A stretch of DNA of 38,779 nucleotides. Origin: Caldimonas tepidiphila. Its GTDB lineage: Bacteria; Pseudomonadota; Gammaproteobacteria; Burkholderiales; Burkholderiaceae_C. Numbering within the stretch: the first letter of the stretch is position 1; each line of letters opens with the position of its first letter. This document shows positions 7,084 to 15,321 of this stretch, in pieces. The notes under the pieces are model-generated. The model was not told the origin of the DNA. It was given only the letters and a program-made list of their open reading frames with translations, and made no database searches. The stretch spans positions 1 to 38,779 of the forward strand of contig NZ_QXMG01000052.1 in the NCBI RefSeq assembly GCF_003569765.1. The letters are read 5' to 3'. Made by a program: the position numbers and the translations under genes.

Positions 7084-8427
7084 ATGAAATATCGCGACCT
7101 CGACCAGTTCCTCGCCGCCGTGCGCGCGCGCGATCCCGACCAGCCCGAGTTCCTGCAGGCCGTGCAGGAGGTGATGGGCAGCCTGTGGGGCTTCATCTCC
7201 GCCAACCCGCGCTACGCGGAGGCCGACCTGCTCGAGCGCCTGGTCGAGCCCGAGCGCGTGATCCAGTTCCGCGTCTGCTGGGTGGACGACAACGGCGACA
7301 CGCAGGTCAACCGCGCCTGGCGCGTGCAGCACAGCAGCGCGATCGGCCCCTACAAGGGCGGCATGCGCTTTCACCCGTCGGTGAACCTGTCGATCCTGAA
7401 GTTCCTCGGCTTCGAGCAGACCTTCAAGAACGCGCTGACGACGCTGCCGATGGGCGGCGGCAAGGGCGGCAGCGACTTCGACCCGAAGGGCCGCAGCCGC
7501 GGCGAGGTGATGCGCTTCTGCCAGGCGCTGATGCTCGAGCTGCATCGCCACCTCGGCCCCGACACCGACGTGCCGGCCGGCGACATCGGCGTCGGCGCGC
7601 GCGAGGTCGGCTTCATGGCCGGCATGATGAAGAAGCTCAGCAACAATGCCTCGGCCGTCTTCACCGGCAAGGGCCTGTCCTTCGGCGGCAGCCTGCTGCG
7701 CCCGGAGGCGACCGGCTTCGGGCTGGTCTACTTCGTCGAGGACATGCTCGAGCGCAATGGCATGTCGCTCGAGGGCCTGCGCGTGTCGGTGTCGGGCTCG
7801 GGCAACGTCGCGCAGTACGCGATCGAGAAGGTGCTGGAGCTGGGCGGGCGCGTCGTCACGGTGTCCGACTCGGGCGGCACCGCGATCGACGAGGACGGCT
7901 TCGACGCCGAGAAGCTCTCGCACCTGATGCACGTGAAGAACGAGCAGATGGGGCGAGTCGCCGACTACGCCGCGGCGCGCGGGCTGCGCTTCGAGGCCGG
8001 CAAGCGGCCCTGGGGCGTGCCGGTGGACGTGGCGCTGCCCTGCGCGACGCAGAACGAGCTCGACGGCGAGGACGCGCGCGAGCTGGTGAAGAACGGCGTC
8101 AAGTGCGTCGCCGAGGGTGCCAACATGCCCTCGACGCTGCAGGCGGTGGAGGTGTTCCGTGCCGCGCGCGTGCTGTTCGCGCCGGGCAAGGCGGCCAACG
8201 CCGGCGGCGTCGCGACCTCGGGGCTGGAGATGGCGCAGAACGCGCAGCGCCTGCCCTGGGAGCGCGGCGAGGTGGACATGCGGCTGCGCCAGATCATGGC
8301 GCACATCCACGCGAGCTGCGTGCGCTACGGCACGCTCGGCGACGGCTCGGTGGACTACGTCGACGGCGCCAACGTCGCCGGCTTCGTGAAGGTGGCCGAC
8401 GCGATGACGGCGCAGGGTGTCTGGTGA
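7084..8427 (+). CDS. gdhA: NADP-specific glutamate dehydrogenase
   Basis: A 447-residue protein, the same length as the hexameric NADP-dependent glutamate dehydrogenases, that makes glutamate from 2-oxoglutarate and ammonium in the cytoplasm. The substrate-binding and catalytic lysine segments are present (GPYKGGMRFHP and LPMGGGKGGSDFDP). So are the GDIGVGAREVGFM region and the Rossmann nucleotide-binding part with SGSGNVAQYAIEK. The C-terminal AANAGGVATSGLEMAQN stretch is typical. The ATG at 7084 has AGGAGA starting 13 bases upstream, and a CACAAT -10-like hexamer lies at 7049-7054. The gene stands alone, convergent with the radical SAM gene 10 bases away. It links to the neighbouring purine genes only loosely, through ammonium assimilation. 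Confidence 0.97.
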   Translation: MKYRDLDQFLAAVRARDPDQPEFLQAVQEVMGSLWGFISANPRYAEADLLERLVEPERVIQFRVCWVDDNGDTQVNRAWRVQHSSAIGPYKGGMRFHPSVNLSILKFLGFEQTFKNALTTLPMGGGKGGSDFDPKGRSRGEVMRFCQALMLELHRHLGPDTDVPAGDIGVGAREVGFMAGMMKKLSNNASAVFTGKGLSFGGSLLRPEATGFGLVYFVEDMLERNGMSLEGLRVSVSGSGNVAQYAIEKVLELGGRVVTVSDSGGTAIDEDGFDAEKLSHLMHVKNEQMGRVADYAAARGLRFEAGKRPWGVPVDVALPCATQNELDGEDARELVKNGVKCVAEGANMPSTLQAVEVFRAARVLFAPGKAANAGGVATSGLEMAQNAQRLPWERGEVDMRLRQIMAHIHASCVRYGTLGDGSVDYVDGANVAGFVKVADAMTAQGVW

Positions 8428-8437
8428 GCCCGGCGCG

Positions 8438-9469
8438 TCAGAACATGCCGCGGTAGAGCGCGCAGCCGCGGCACACCGAGGGCGGCTCGCCGGCGGCGAG
8501 CGCGCCGCGGAAGAGTTGCGCCTCGCGGCCGTGCCAGCGCTCGAGCAGGCGCGGCGCGTCCTCGCCGGGCTCGAACACGCGACCGAAGCTCGCGCGGTCG
8601 GCGGTCGCGACCATGCAGCAGGGCAGCAGCTCGCCGGCGGCCGTCACGTAGAGCTGCTCGCTCGGCCAGCTGCAGCGCCCGCCGCCGCCGGCGCGCGGCT
8701 CGAGCCGCGGCAGGTGCAGCGTCACGCCGAGGCTCGCCGCGAGCTCGCGCGCACGGGCGAACACGACGCGCGCGCGCGGCAGCTCCGCGAGCCCCAGCTC
8801 GGCCGACTCGACGTAGCTGCGGATCGGGATGTAGCGCGAGGGCAGCCCGGGCTGCGCGAGGTCGCTGGAGAGGCGCTGCACCAGCAGCGTCGGCACGCGG
8901 TGCTCGTGCAGCAACCGGACGAGCGCCGGCAGCTCGTCGAGGTTGCCGCGCATCAGCACCATCACCGCGCGCAGCTCCAGCGCACTGCCGGCCTCGTCGC
9001 GCGCGGCGACGATCCGGTCGAGGTTGCGCAGCACCTTCGCGAAGCTGGCCTTGCGCCGCACCGCCTCGTAGACCTCGCGGCTGGCGCCATCGAGCGAGAC
9101 CGACAGCACCGCGAGGCCGCTCTCCGCGCAGCGCCGCGCGCGCTCGGGCGTCACGAGCGTCGCGTTGGTGTTGGCCGAGACGCGGATGCCGCGCGACGCG
9201 GCGAGCTCGACCATCTCGAAGAACTGCGGGTGCAGCATCGGCTCGCCGAGGCCCTGCAGGTGCAGCTCCTCCAGCCCGGGCATCCGGTCGAGCAGCGCGC
9301 GGAACTGCGCCAGGCTCATCTCGGCCACCGTGTCGCCGCGCTCGTTGACGGTGCACATGCGGCAGGCGAGGTTGCAGCGGCCGATCGGCTCGATCTGCGC
9401 GAAGCGCGGCAGCGGCGGCGCGAGCGGGTCGGGGGAGGCGGAGGGCAGGGCGGTGGCAGTCGGGCTCAT
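8438..9469 (-). CDS. Radical SAM/SPASM protein
   Basis: A 343-residue protein from the ATG at 9469; a TTG five codons upstream is a weaker alternative. The radical SAM [4Fe-4S] motif C-x3-C-x2-C is at Cys32, Cys36 and Cys39 (CNLACRMC). Conserved barrel elements follow: ELHLQGLGEPMLHP and LSVSLDGASREVYEAVR. A C-terminal SPASM-type region has further cysteines (CSWPSEQLYV, LLPCC, VCRGC), likely for an auxiliary Fe-S cluster. SPASM enzymes modify peptides or proteins, or mature cofactors; no peptide substrate gene is visible nearby. It follows xdhC after 96 bases on the same strand, so it may be transcribed with xdhABC, but a role in xanthine dehydrogenase maturation is speculation. Confidence 0.86.
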   Translation of the reverse strand: MSPTATALPSASPDPLAPPLPRFAQIEPIGRCNLACRMCTVNERGDTVAEMSLAQFRALLDRMPGLEELHLQGLGEPMLHPQFFEMVELAASRGIRVSANTNATLVTPERARRCAESGLAVLSVSLDGASREVYEAVRRKASFAKVLRNLDRIVAARDEAGSALELRAVMVLMRGNLDELPALVRLLHEHRVPTLLVQRLSSDLAQPGLPSRYIPIRSYVESAELGLAELPRARVVFARARELAASLGVTLHLPRLEPRAGGGGRCSWPSEQLYVTAAGELLPCCMVATADRASFGRVFEPGEDAPRLLERWHGREAQLFRGALAAGEPPSVCRGCALYRGMF

Positions 9470-9565
9470 CGGCGGACGGTGCAAAGAGATGCTGCCGCTG
9501 CGGCAGGCGGCGTGCCCGTTACCGGCGCCGCCCGCGTCGCGGGGACTGCCGCCCCCGGCAGGCGC

Positions 9566-10369
9566 TCAGCCGCCGGCCGCCTGCAGCAGCTGCGCGACCA
9601 CCGCGACCGCGAGCACCTCGGGCGCCTTGCCCGTGATGCCCGGCACGCCGATCGGGCAGGTCAGCCTCGCGATCGCGTCCGGCGCGACGCCGCGCTCCTC
9701 GAGCCGGTGCAGGAAGCGCGCGCGCTTCGTTTTCGAGCCAATCAGCCCGCAATAGGAAAAGTCGCCGCGGCGCAGCACCGCCTCGACGAGGCGCAGGTCC
9801 AGGTCGTGGCTGTGCGTCATCACGAGGAAGAAGCCGCCCGGCGGCGCCGCATCCACCTCGGCCTCGACCGCGTCGACGCAGACGCGCTCGATGTGCGCCG
9901 GCCACTCCGCCCAGTCGCTCGGGAATTCCTCCTCGCGCTCGTCGATCCACTGCACGCGGCAGGGCAGCGTCGCGAGCAGCCGGGCGATCGCGCGGCCGAC
10001 ATGGCCGGCGCCGTGCAGCTGCAGGTGAAAGAGCGCTACCTCGTCGGGCCAGCGCGCGAGCTCGCCCGCGTCGAGCGCCGCGTAGCGCAGCCGTACCGCG
10101 CCGCCGCAGCACTGGCCGAGGCTGGGGCCGAGCGCGTAGTCGCGCGCGAGCGGCAGCGCGCCGGGCCGATCGAGCAGCTCGCGCGCGAGCCGGATCGCCT
10201 CCAGCTCCAGGTGGCCGCCGCCGATCGTGCCGGCGACGCCCCGGGCCGACACGAGCATGCGCGTGCCGGCCTCGCGCGGCGCCGAGCCGCGCACTGCGGC
10301 GACCTCGACCAGCACCGCCGGCCTCGCCGCGGCGAGCCAGCCGGCGGCGGTGTGCTTGAGCGCGTTCAA
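9566..10369 (-). CDS. xdhC: Xanthine dehydrogenase accessory protein XdhC
   Basis: A 267-residue XdhC/CoxI-family protein. XdhC binds molybdenum cofactor, promotes its sulfuration and inserts it into XdhB. Visible features are the N-terminal EVAAVRGSAPREAGTRMLV and GTIGGGHLELEA segments and a C-terminal Rossmann-like part with GAGHVGRAIARLL and CGLIGSKTKRARFLHRL. The chosen start is a TTG at 10369 that overlaps the xdhB stop as TTGA; there is no in-frame ATG before the conserved region, so this rare start with coupling is the best explanation. It is the third gene of the minus-strand xdhABC operon. Confidence 0.92.
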   Translation of the reverse strand: MNALKHTAAGWLAAARPAVLVEVAAVRGSAPREAGTRMLVSARGVAGTIGGGHLELEAIRLARELLDRPGALPLARDYALGPSLGQCCGGAVRLRYAALDAGELARWPDEVALFHLQLHGAGHVGRAIARLLATLPCRVQWIDEREEEFPSDWAEWPAHIERVCVDAVEAEVDAAPPGGFFLVMTHSHDLDLRLVEAVLRRGDFSYCGLIGSKTKRARFLHRLEERGVAPDAIARLTCPIGVPGITGKAPEVLAVAVVAQLLQAAGG

Positions 10370-12693
10370 GGCCGCTGGGCCGGCTCGAGGCGTCGCTGCA
10401 CCGCGCGCAGCACCTGCTCGGGCGTGGCCGGCGCGTCCATGCGCACCGGGTCAGCACGGCTTGGTGCGACCGCCGCGACCGCGTCGCGCATCGCCTCGAA
10501 CACGCTGATCGCGAGCATGAAGGGCGGCTCGCCGACCGCCTTGGAGCCGTGCACGTTGTCCTCGCGGTTGGCCTCGGGCCAGAGCGCCACCTTGAAGTGT
10601 TCGGGCACGTCGCTCGCCGCCGGGATCTTGTAGGTGCTCGGCGCCTGCGTCGTGAGCTTGCCGGCCTCGTTCCAGACCAGCTCCTCGGTGGTGAGCCAGC
10701 CCATGCCCTGCACGAAGCCGCCCTCGATCTGGCCGATGTCGAGCGCCGGGTTGATGCTGCGGCCGACGTCGTGGAGGATGTCGACGCCGAGCACCCGGTT
10801 CTCGCCGGTGAGCGTGTCGATCGCGACCTCGGTGCAGGCCGCGCCGTAGGAGAAGTAGTAGAAGGGCCGCCCCGACAGCGTGTGCTTGTCGTAGTGGATC
10901 TTGGGCGTCGCGTAGAAGCCGTCGGACCAGAGCTGGATGCGTGCGACGTAGGCCTCGTGCACCAGCTCGGCGAAGCTCTGCACGCCCTTCGGCGTCGTCA
11001 CGCAGCCCTGTGCGAACACGACCGCCTCCGGCGCGCAGCCGTCGCGCTCGGCGACGAAGCGCGCGAGCCGCTCGCGCACCTGGCGCGCGGCGAACTGCGC
11101 GGCGCGGCCGTTGAGGTCGGTGCCGCTCGACGCGGCGGTGGCGCTGGCGTTGGGCACCTTGCTGGTGTCGGTGGCGCTGATGCGCACGCGCTCGAAGGGC
11201 AGGCCGAGCTCGTCGGCGACGAGCTGGCAGACCTTGGTGTGCAGGCCCTGGCCCATCTCGGTGCCGCCGTGGTTGATCTGCACCGTGCCGTCTTCGTACA
11301 CGTGCACCAGCGCGCCCGCCTGGTTGAACATCGTCGCGGTGAAGGAGATGCCGAACTTCACCGGCGTGAGGGCGAGGCCGCGCTTGATGACGGGGCTGGT
11401 CGCGTTCCACGCGTCGATCGCGGCGCGGCGTCTTTCGTACCCGCAGTCGGCGGCCAGCCGCGCGACCAGCTCGGGCGCGATGTTGTCCTCGACGCGCATC
11501 CGGTAGTGCGTGACGTCGCGCCCGGGCCCGTAGAAGTTGCGCCGGCGCACCTCGAGCGGATCGAGCCCGAGCGTGCGCGCGATGTCGTCGACGATGTGCT
11601 CGATCACGATCATGCCCTGCGGGCCGCCGAAGCCGCGGAAGGCGGTGGCGCTCTGCGTGTGCGTCTTGCAGCGGTGCGAGCGGATCTCGACGTTTTCCAG
11701 GAAGTAGCAGTTGTCGACGTGGAAGATCGCGCGGTCGTTGACCGGGCCGGAGAGGTCGGCCGAGAAGCCGCAGTTCGACGCCATCTCCAGCCGCAGGCCC
11801 TTGATGAGGCCGCCGTCGTCGAAGCCGACCGACCAGCGGTAGGCGAAGGGGTGGCGCTTGCCGGTGACGAGGAAATCCTCGATGCGCTCCAGGCGCATCT
11901 TGACCGGGCGGCCGGTCTTTCTTGCCGCAAGCGCAGCCCACACCGCGAGGTGCCCGGCCTGCGTCTCCTTGCCGCCGAAGCCGCCGCCCATGCGCCGGCA
12001 TTTCACCTCGACGTCGTGGGCCCGCAGCCCGAGCGCCTGCGCGACCCAGTGCTGCACCTCGCCCGGGTGCTGCGTGGAGCTGTGGATGGTCCAGGTCTGC
12101 TGCTCGCCCGGCACCGCGTAGGCGACCTGGCCTTCCAGGTAGAAGTGCTCCTGGCCGCCGACCGCGAAGCTGCCGTGCAGCACGTGCGGCGCGGCCTCGA
12201 GCGCCGCGACGGCGTCGCCGCGCTGCACGTGGATGGTCGGCGCGACCTCGCTGCCGGCGGCCAGCGCCTCGTCGATGGTGAGGATCGCCGGCAGCGGCTC
12301 GATGTCGGCGCGCGCGAGCTTCGCGGCGGCACGCGCCTCGTTGACCGTGCGCGCGACGACCAGGCCCAGCACCTGGCCGAGGTACTCGACCTCGCCGGAC
12401 GGGAAGATGGGCTCGTCGTGCGTGAAGGCGGCGAAGACCGGGTCGCCGGGGATGTCGGCGGCGGCGACGATGGTCACGACGCCGGGCGCGGCGAGCGCCG
12501 CAGCGGTGTCGAGGCCGCGCAGGCGGCCGTGCGCCACCGGGCTCAGGATCGGCGCGGCGTGCAGCGTGCCGCGCAGTTCGGGGAGGTCGTCGACGTAGGT
12601 GGCGGCGCCGCAGACCTGCGCGCGCGCGCTCTCGTGGGGCAGCGGCGCGCCGCAGGCGCTCGCCGCGAGGTTCAGCTTGTCGGGGGCGTTCAT
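10366..12693 (-). CDS. xdhB: Xanthine dehydrogenase molybdopterin-binding subunit
   Basis: A 775-residue large subunit that holds the molybdenum cofactor and hydroxylates hypoxanthine and xanthine to urate. Molybdopterin-contact motifs are intact: GGGFGGKE, AFRGFGGPQG, GGTEMGQGLHTKV and EGGFVQGMGWLTTEE. Near the C-terminus lies KAVGEPPFMLA, carrying the conserved catalytic glutamate region. The length matches the separate XdhB subunit of bacterial two-subunit enzymes. It begins 46 bases after xdhA ends and its stop overlaps the xdhC start. The active enzyme should be a heterotetramer with XdhA. Confidence 0.96.
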   Translation of the reverse strand: MNAPDKLNLAASACGAPLPHESARAQVCGAATYVDDLPELRGTLHAAPILSPVAHGRLRGLDTAAALAAPGVVTIVAAADIPGDPVFAAFTHDEPIFPSGEVEYLGQVLGLVVARTVNEARAAAKLARADIEPLPAILTIDEALAAGSEVAPTIHVQRGDAVAALEAAPHVLHGSFAVGGQEHFYLEGQVAYAVPGEQQTWTIHSSTQHPGEVQHWVAQALGLRAHDVEVKCRRMGGGFGGKETQAGHLAVWAALAARKTGRPVKMRLERIEDFLVTGKRHPFAYRWSVGFDDGGLIKGLRLEMASNCGFSADLSGPVNDRAIFHVDNCYFLENVEIRSHRCKTHTQSATAFRGFGGPQGMIVIEHIVDDIARTLGLDPLEVRRRNFYGPGRDVTHYRMRVEDNIAPELVARLAADCGYERRRAAIDAWNATSPVIKRGLALTPVKFGISFTATMFNQAGALVHVYEDGTVQINHGGTEMGQGLHTKVCQLVADELGLPFERVRISATDTSKVPNASATAASSGTDLNGRAAQFAARQVRERLARFVAERDGCAPEAVVFAQGCVTTPKGVQSFAELVHEAYVARIQLWSDGFYATPKIHYDKHTLSGRPFYYFSYGAACTEVAIDTLTGENRVLGVDILHDVGRSINPALDIGQIEGGFVQGMGWLTTEELVWNEAGKLTTQAPSTYKIPAASDVPEHFKVALWPEANREDNVHGSKAVGEPPFMLAISVFEAMRDAVAAVAPSRADPVRMDAPATPEQVLRAVQRRLEPAQRP

Positions 12694-12739
12694 GTCGGGC
12701 TCCGGTGGGGAGGGCAGGCGCGCGGCAGCGGCGGGCGGC

Positions 12740-14221
12740 TCAGCCCAGGCATGTCAGGTCCTCCACGCGCACCGTCCGGCCCTTGCTTTCCATCCAGGCG
12801 CGCAGCAGCAGGTGGGCCGCGACGGTGCGCCGGTAGTCGGCCGTCGCGCGCATGTCGGAGATCGGCGTGAACTCGCGCTGCAGCACGTCGGCGGCGGCGC
12901 GCACGGTGGCCTCGTCCCAGGGGCGGCCGACCAGCGCCGCCTCGGCCTGCACCGCGCGCTTCGGGGTGGCGGCCATGCCGCCCGCGCCGATGCCGGCGTC
13001 GTGCACCCGGCCGTCGCGCAGCTGCAGCCGCAGCGCGAGGCAGACCGCCGAGATGTCGTCGTCGAAGCGCTTCGAGACCTTGTAGACCTTCAGCATCTCG
13101 CCCGGCGCGGGGGCGGGCACCAGGATGTGGGTCAGCAGCTCGTCGGGGGCGAGCCGCGTCTGCCGGTAGCCGACGTAGAAGTCCTCGAGCGCCATCTCGC
13201 GCACGCCGCGCACCTCGCTCTGCAGCCGGATGCGCGCGCCTAAAGCGATCAGCAGCGGCATCGAGTCGCCGATCGGCGAGCCGTTGGCGATGTTGCCGCC
13301 GAGCGTGCCGGACTCGCGCACCGGCAGCCCGGCAAAGCGCGCGGCGAAGGCGTGGATCTCGGGGCGCTGCGCCGCGAGCGCGTCGAAGGCGTCGGACAGG
13401 CGCACCGCGGCGCTGATCTCGAGCACGCCGCCGGCCTCGTCGATGCGCTGCAGCTCCGTCACGCCGGTCACGTCCAGCGTCTTCGCATAGCGCTGGTGCA
13501 GCTTCGTGATCCACAGCCCGACGTCGGTGGCGCCGGCGACGACCTGCGCGTCGGGGTGCTCGCGCCGTGCCGCCAGCAGCTCGGCGAGCGTGGCCGGGCG
13601 CAGCGCGGTGCCGGCGGCGGACGCGGCGGTCAGGCCCTGCCCGGCGCCGTTCAGCTCCCGCAGCTCGTGCAGCTGCCGCAGCACCGCCGCCTCGTCGACG
13701 GCGCGCAGCGGGTAGTCGGCCATGCGCTGCGCCGCGTCGAGGATCGGCCGGTAGCCGGTGCAGCGGCACAGGTTGCCCGACAGCGCCTCCTGCGCGACCT
13801 CGCGCGTCACCGGCTGCGGCGCCGCGCAGGCCACGCGCTGCTGGTAGAGGCCGAACATCGACATCACGAAGCCCGGCGTGCAGAAGCCGCACTGCGAGCC
13901 GTGGCAGTCCACGAGGGCCTGCTGCGCCGGGTGCAGCGTGCCGTCGGCGGCGCGCAGGTCCTCGACCGTCCACAGCGCGCAGCCGTCGATCGAGCTCAGC
14001 AGCCGGATGCAGCTGTTGACGGTGCGAAAGCGCAGCCGCTCGCCGTCGGGCTCGCCGAGCACGACGGTGCAGGCACCGCAGTCGCCCTCGCCGCAGCCCT
14101 CCTTGGTGCCGGTGGCGCCGGCCTCGTCGCGTAGCCAGTCGAGCAGCGTGCGGCTCGGCGGCACATCGGAAAGGCTCACGACCTCGCCGCCGCGGATGAA
14201 TCGGATCGCTCGGGTTTGCAT
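12740..14221 (-). CDS. xdhA: Xanthine dehydrogenase Fe-S/FAD subunit
   Basis: A 493-residue small subunit carrying two [2Fe-2S] clusters and FAD, passing electrons from the molybdenum site to NAD+. The plant-type ferredoxin cluster is at Cys43, Cys48 and Cys51 (CGEGDCGAC), with a further Cys in VNSCIRLL. The second cluster uses CGFCTPGFVM and CRCTGYRPI. The FAD domain follows, with VVAGATDVGLW and the GTLGGNIANGSPIGD flavin loop. The C-terminal CO-dehydrogenase flavoprotein-type domain ends with DMRATADYRRTVAAHLL. It is the first gene of the xdhABC operon and diverges from the LysR regulator gene across 137 bases. Confidence 0.96.
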   Translation of the reverse strand: MQTRAIRFIRGGEVVSLSDVPPSRTLLDWLRDEAGATGTKEGCGEGDCGACTVVLGEPDGERLRFRTVNSCIRLLSSIDGCALWTVEDLRAADGTLHPAQQALVDCHGSQCGFCTPGFVMSMFGLYQQRVACAAPQPVTREVAQEALSGNLCRCTGYRPILDAAQRMADYPLRAVDEAAVLRQLHELRELNGAGQGLTAASAAGTALRPATLAELLAARREHPDAQVVAGATDVGLWITKLHQRYAKTLDVTGVTELQRIDEAGGVLEISAAVRLSDAFDALAAQRPEIHAFAARFAGLPVRESGTLGGNIANGSPIGDSMPLLIALGARIRLQSEVRGVREMALEDFYVGYRQTRLAPDELLTHILVPAPAPGEMLKVYKVSKRFDDDISAVCLALRLQLRDGRVHDAGIGAGGMAATPKRAVQAEAALVGRPWDEATVRAAADVLQREFTPISDMRATADYRRTVAAHLLLRAWMESKGRTVRVEDLTCLG

Positions 14222-14318
14222 GGGAACCTAGGGAAAGTCAGGAGAGGGTGGAAAAGCAAGAGGCGCACCACCGCGAAAGCGGGGCGATGCGGCGACCTTA
14301 CACCCGGGGCCGGCCCGC

Positions 14319-14360
14319 CGTATACGAGAATGCGAATGATGGATATGGGGGTGGGCATAT
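14319..14360. promoter_or_regulatory. Candidate operator between xdhA and LysR gene
   Basis: In the 137-base divergent gap, two dyads are visible: CGTATACG (14319-14326), and ATATG (14343-14347) paired with CATAT (14356-14360) across eight bases. The second overlaps the LysR start codon. LysR-type regulators commonly bind AT-rich dyads in such divergent gaps and repress their own gene. Which dyad, if either, is used is not determined here. Confidence 0.33.
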
Positions 14361-15321
14361 GACGGCGCAGGCCGAATTCGGGAAGATCGAGCTACACCTC
14401 GTCCGGGTCCTCCACACCTTGATCACCGAACGCAGCGTCTCGCGCGCGGCCCTGAAGCTCAACGCCACGCAGCCGGCGCTCAGCGCGCAGCTGCGCCGGC
14501 TGCGCGAGCTCACCGGCGACGTGCTGCTGGTGCGCTCGGGCAACGGCATGGTGCCCACGCCGCTGGCGCTGGACCTGCTGGAGCCCGCGGGGGCGCTGCT
14601 GCGCGAGGCCGACCGCCTGTTCGGCGCGCCGGGGCGCAGCCGCGCCTTCGAGCCGGCGGCGAGCGACCGTACCTTCCGCATCGCGGCCAGCGACTACCTC
14701 GACCCGCTGTTCCTGCCGCGGCTCGTCGCCGACGTGAAGCGCGCCGCGCCTGCGGTGCGGCTTGACATCGAGCCGCTGACCGCGCAGTTCGACGTGCGGC
14801 GCAGCCTCGCGTCGGGCGAAGTGGACCTCGTGATCGGCAACTGGCTCGAGCCGCCGGAGGAGCTGCACCTCGGGCGGCTGCTCACCGACGAGGTGGTCTG
14901 CCTCGTCGCCGCGGACCACCCGGCGGTGCGCGCGCCGCGGCAGTGGACGGTGGAGCGCTACCTCGCCTGCGAGCATGTCGCGCCGATGCCGCTGCACAGC
15001 GGCGCGGCCGCGCGTGGCGTGATCGACGCGCACCTCGCCTCGCTGGGGCTCGAACGCCGCGTCACGGTGCGCAGCGCGCACTTCGGCCAGATCCCGCAGA
15101 TGGTGGCCGCGAGCCTGCTGGTGCTGACCACCGGGCGCCAGTTCTGCCAGCGCTACCTCGATGCGCTGCCGCTGCGCGTGGTGCGCTGCCCGGTGGCCTT
15201 CCCGCCGATGAACTACTACCAGCTCTGGCACGACCGCACGCACGCGTCGGCGGCGCACCGCTGGTTCCGCGAGCAGGTGCGCGAGGTCGCGCGCCGGCTC
15301 GCGCAACGGAGAACGACATGA
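14359..15321 (+). CDS. LysR-family transcriptional regulator of purine genes
   Basis: A 320-residue LysR regulator. The winged helix-turn-helix is at about residues 10-65 (VLHTLITERSVSRAALKLNATQPALSAQLRRLREL), and the effector-binding domain covers about 90-300. The ATG at 14359 is preferred over one at 14248, because the longer version would add 37 residues before the DNA-binding domain and span the promoter gap. A GGGGGTGG run lies just upstream of the chosen start. The gene diverges from xdhA and its stop overlaps the guaD start (ATGA), so it probably controls both directions in response to a purine or intermediate such as xanthine or urate. The effector is not shown by the sequence. Confidence 0.9.
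   Translation: MTAQAEFGKIELHLVRVLHTLITERSVSRAALKLNATQPALSAQLRRLRELTGDVLLVRSGNGMVPTPLALDLLEPAGALLREADRLFGAPGRSRAFEPAASDRTFRIAASDYLDPLFLPRLVADVKRAAPAVRLDIEPLTAQFDVRRSLASGEVDLVIGNWLEPPEELHLGRLLTDEVVCLVAADHPAVRAPRQWTVERYLACEHVAPMPLHSGAAARGVIDAHLASLGLERRVTVRSAHFGQIPQMVAASLLVLTTGRQFCQRYLDALPLRVVRCPVAFPPMNYYQLWHDRTHASAAHRWFREQVREVARRLAQRRTT

Noticed and set aside
14326-14341. Possible Fur half-site (AATGCGAATGAT) ahead of the LysR gene
   Set aside because: Only one arm matches; the other side reads GGATATG and does not form a dyad, so a Fur site is not supported.
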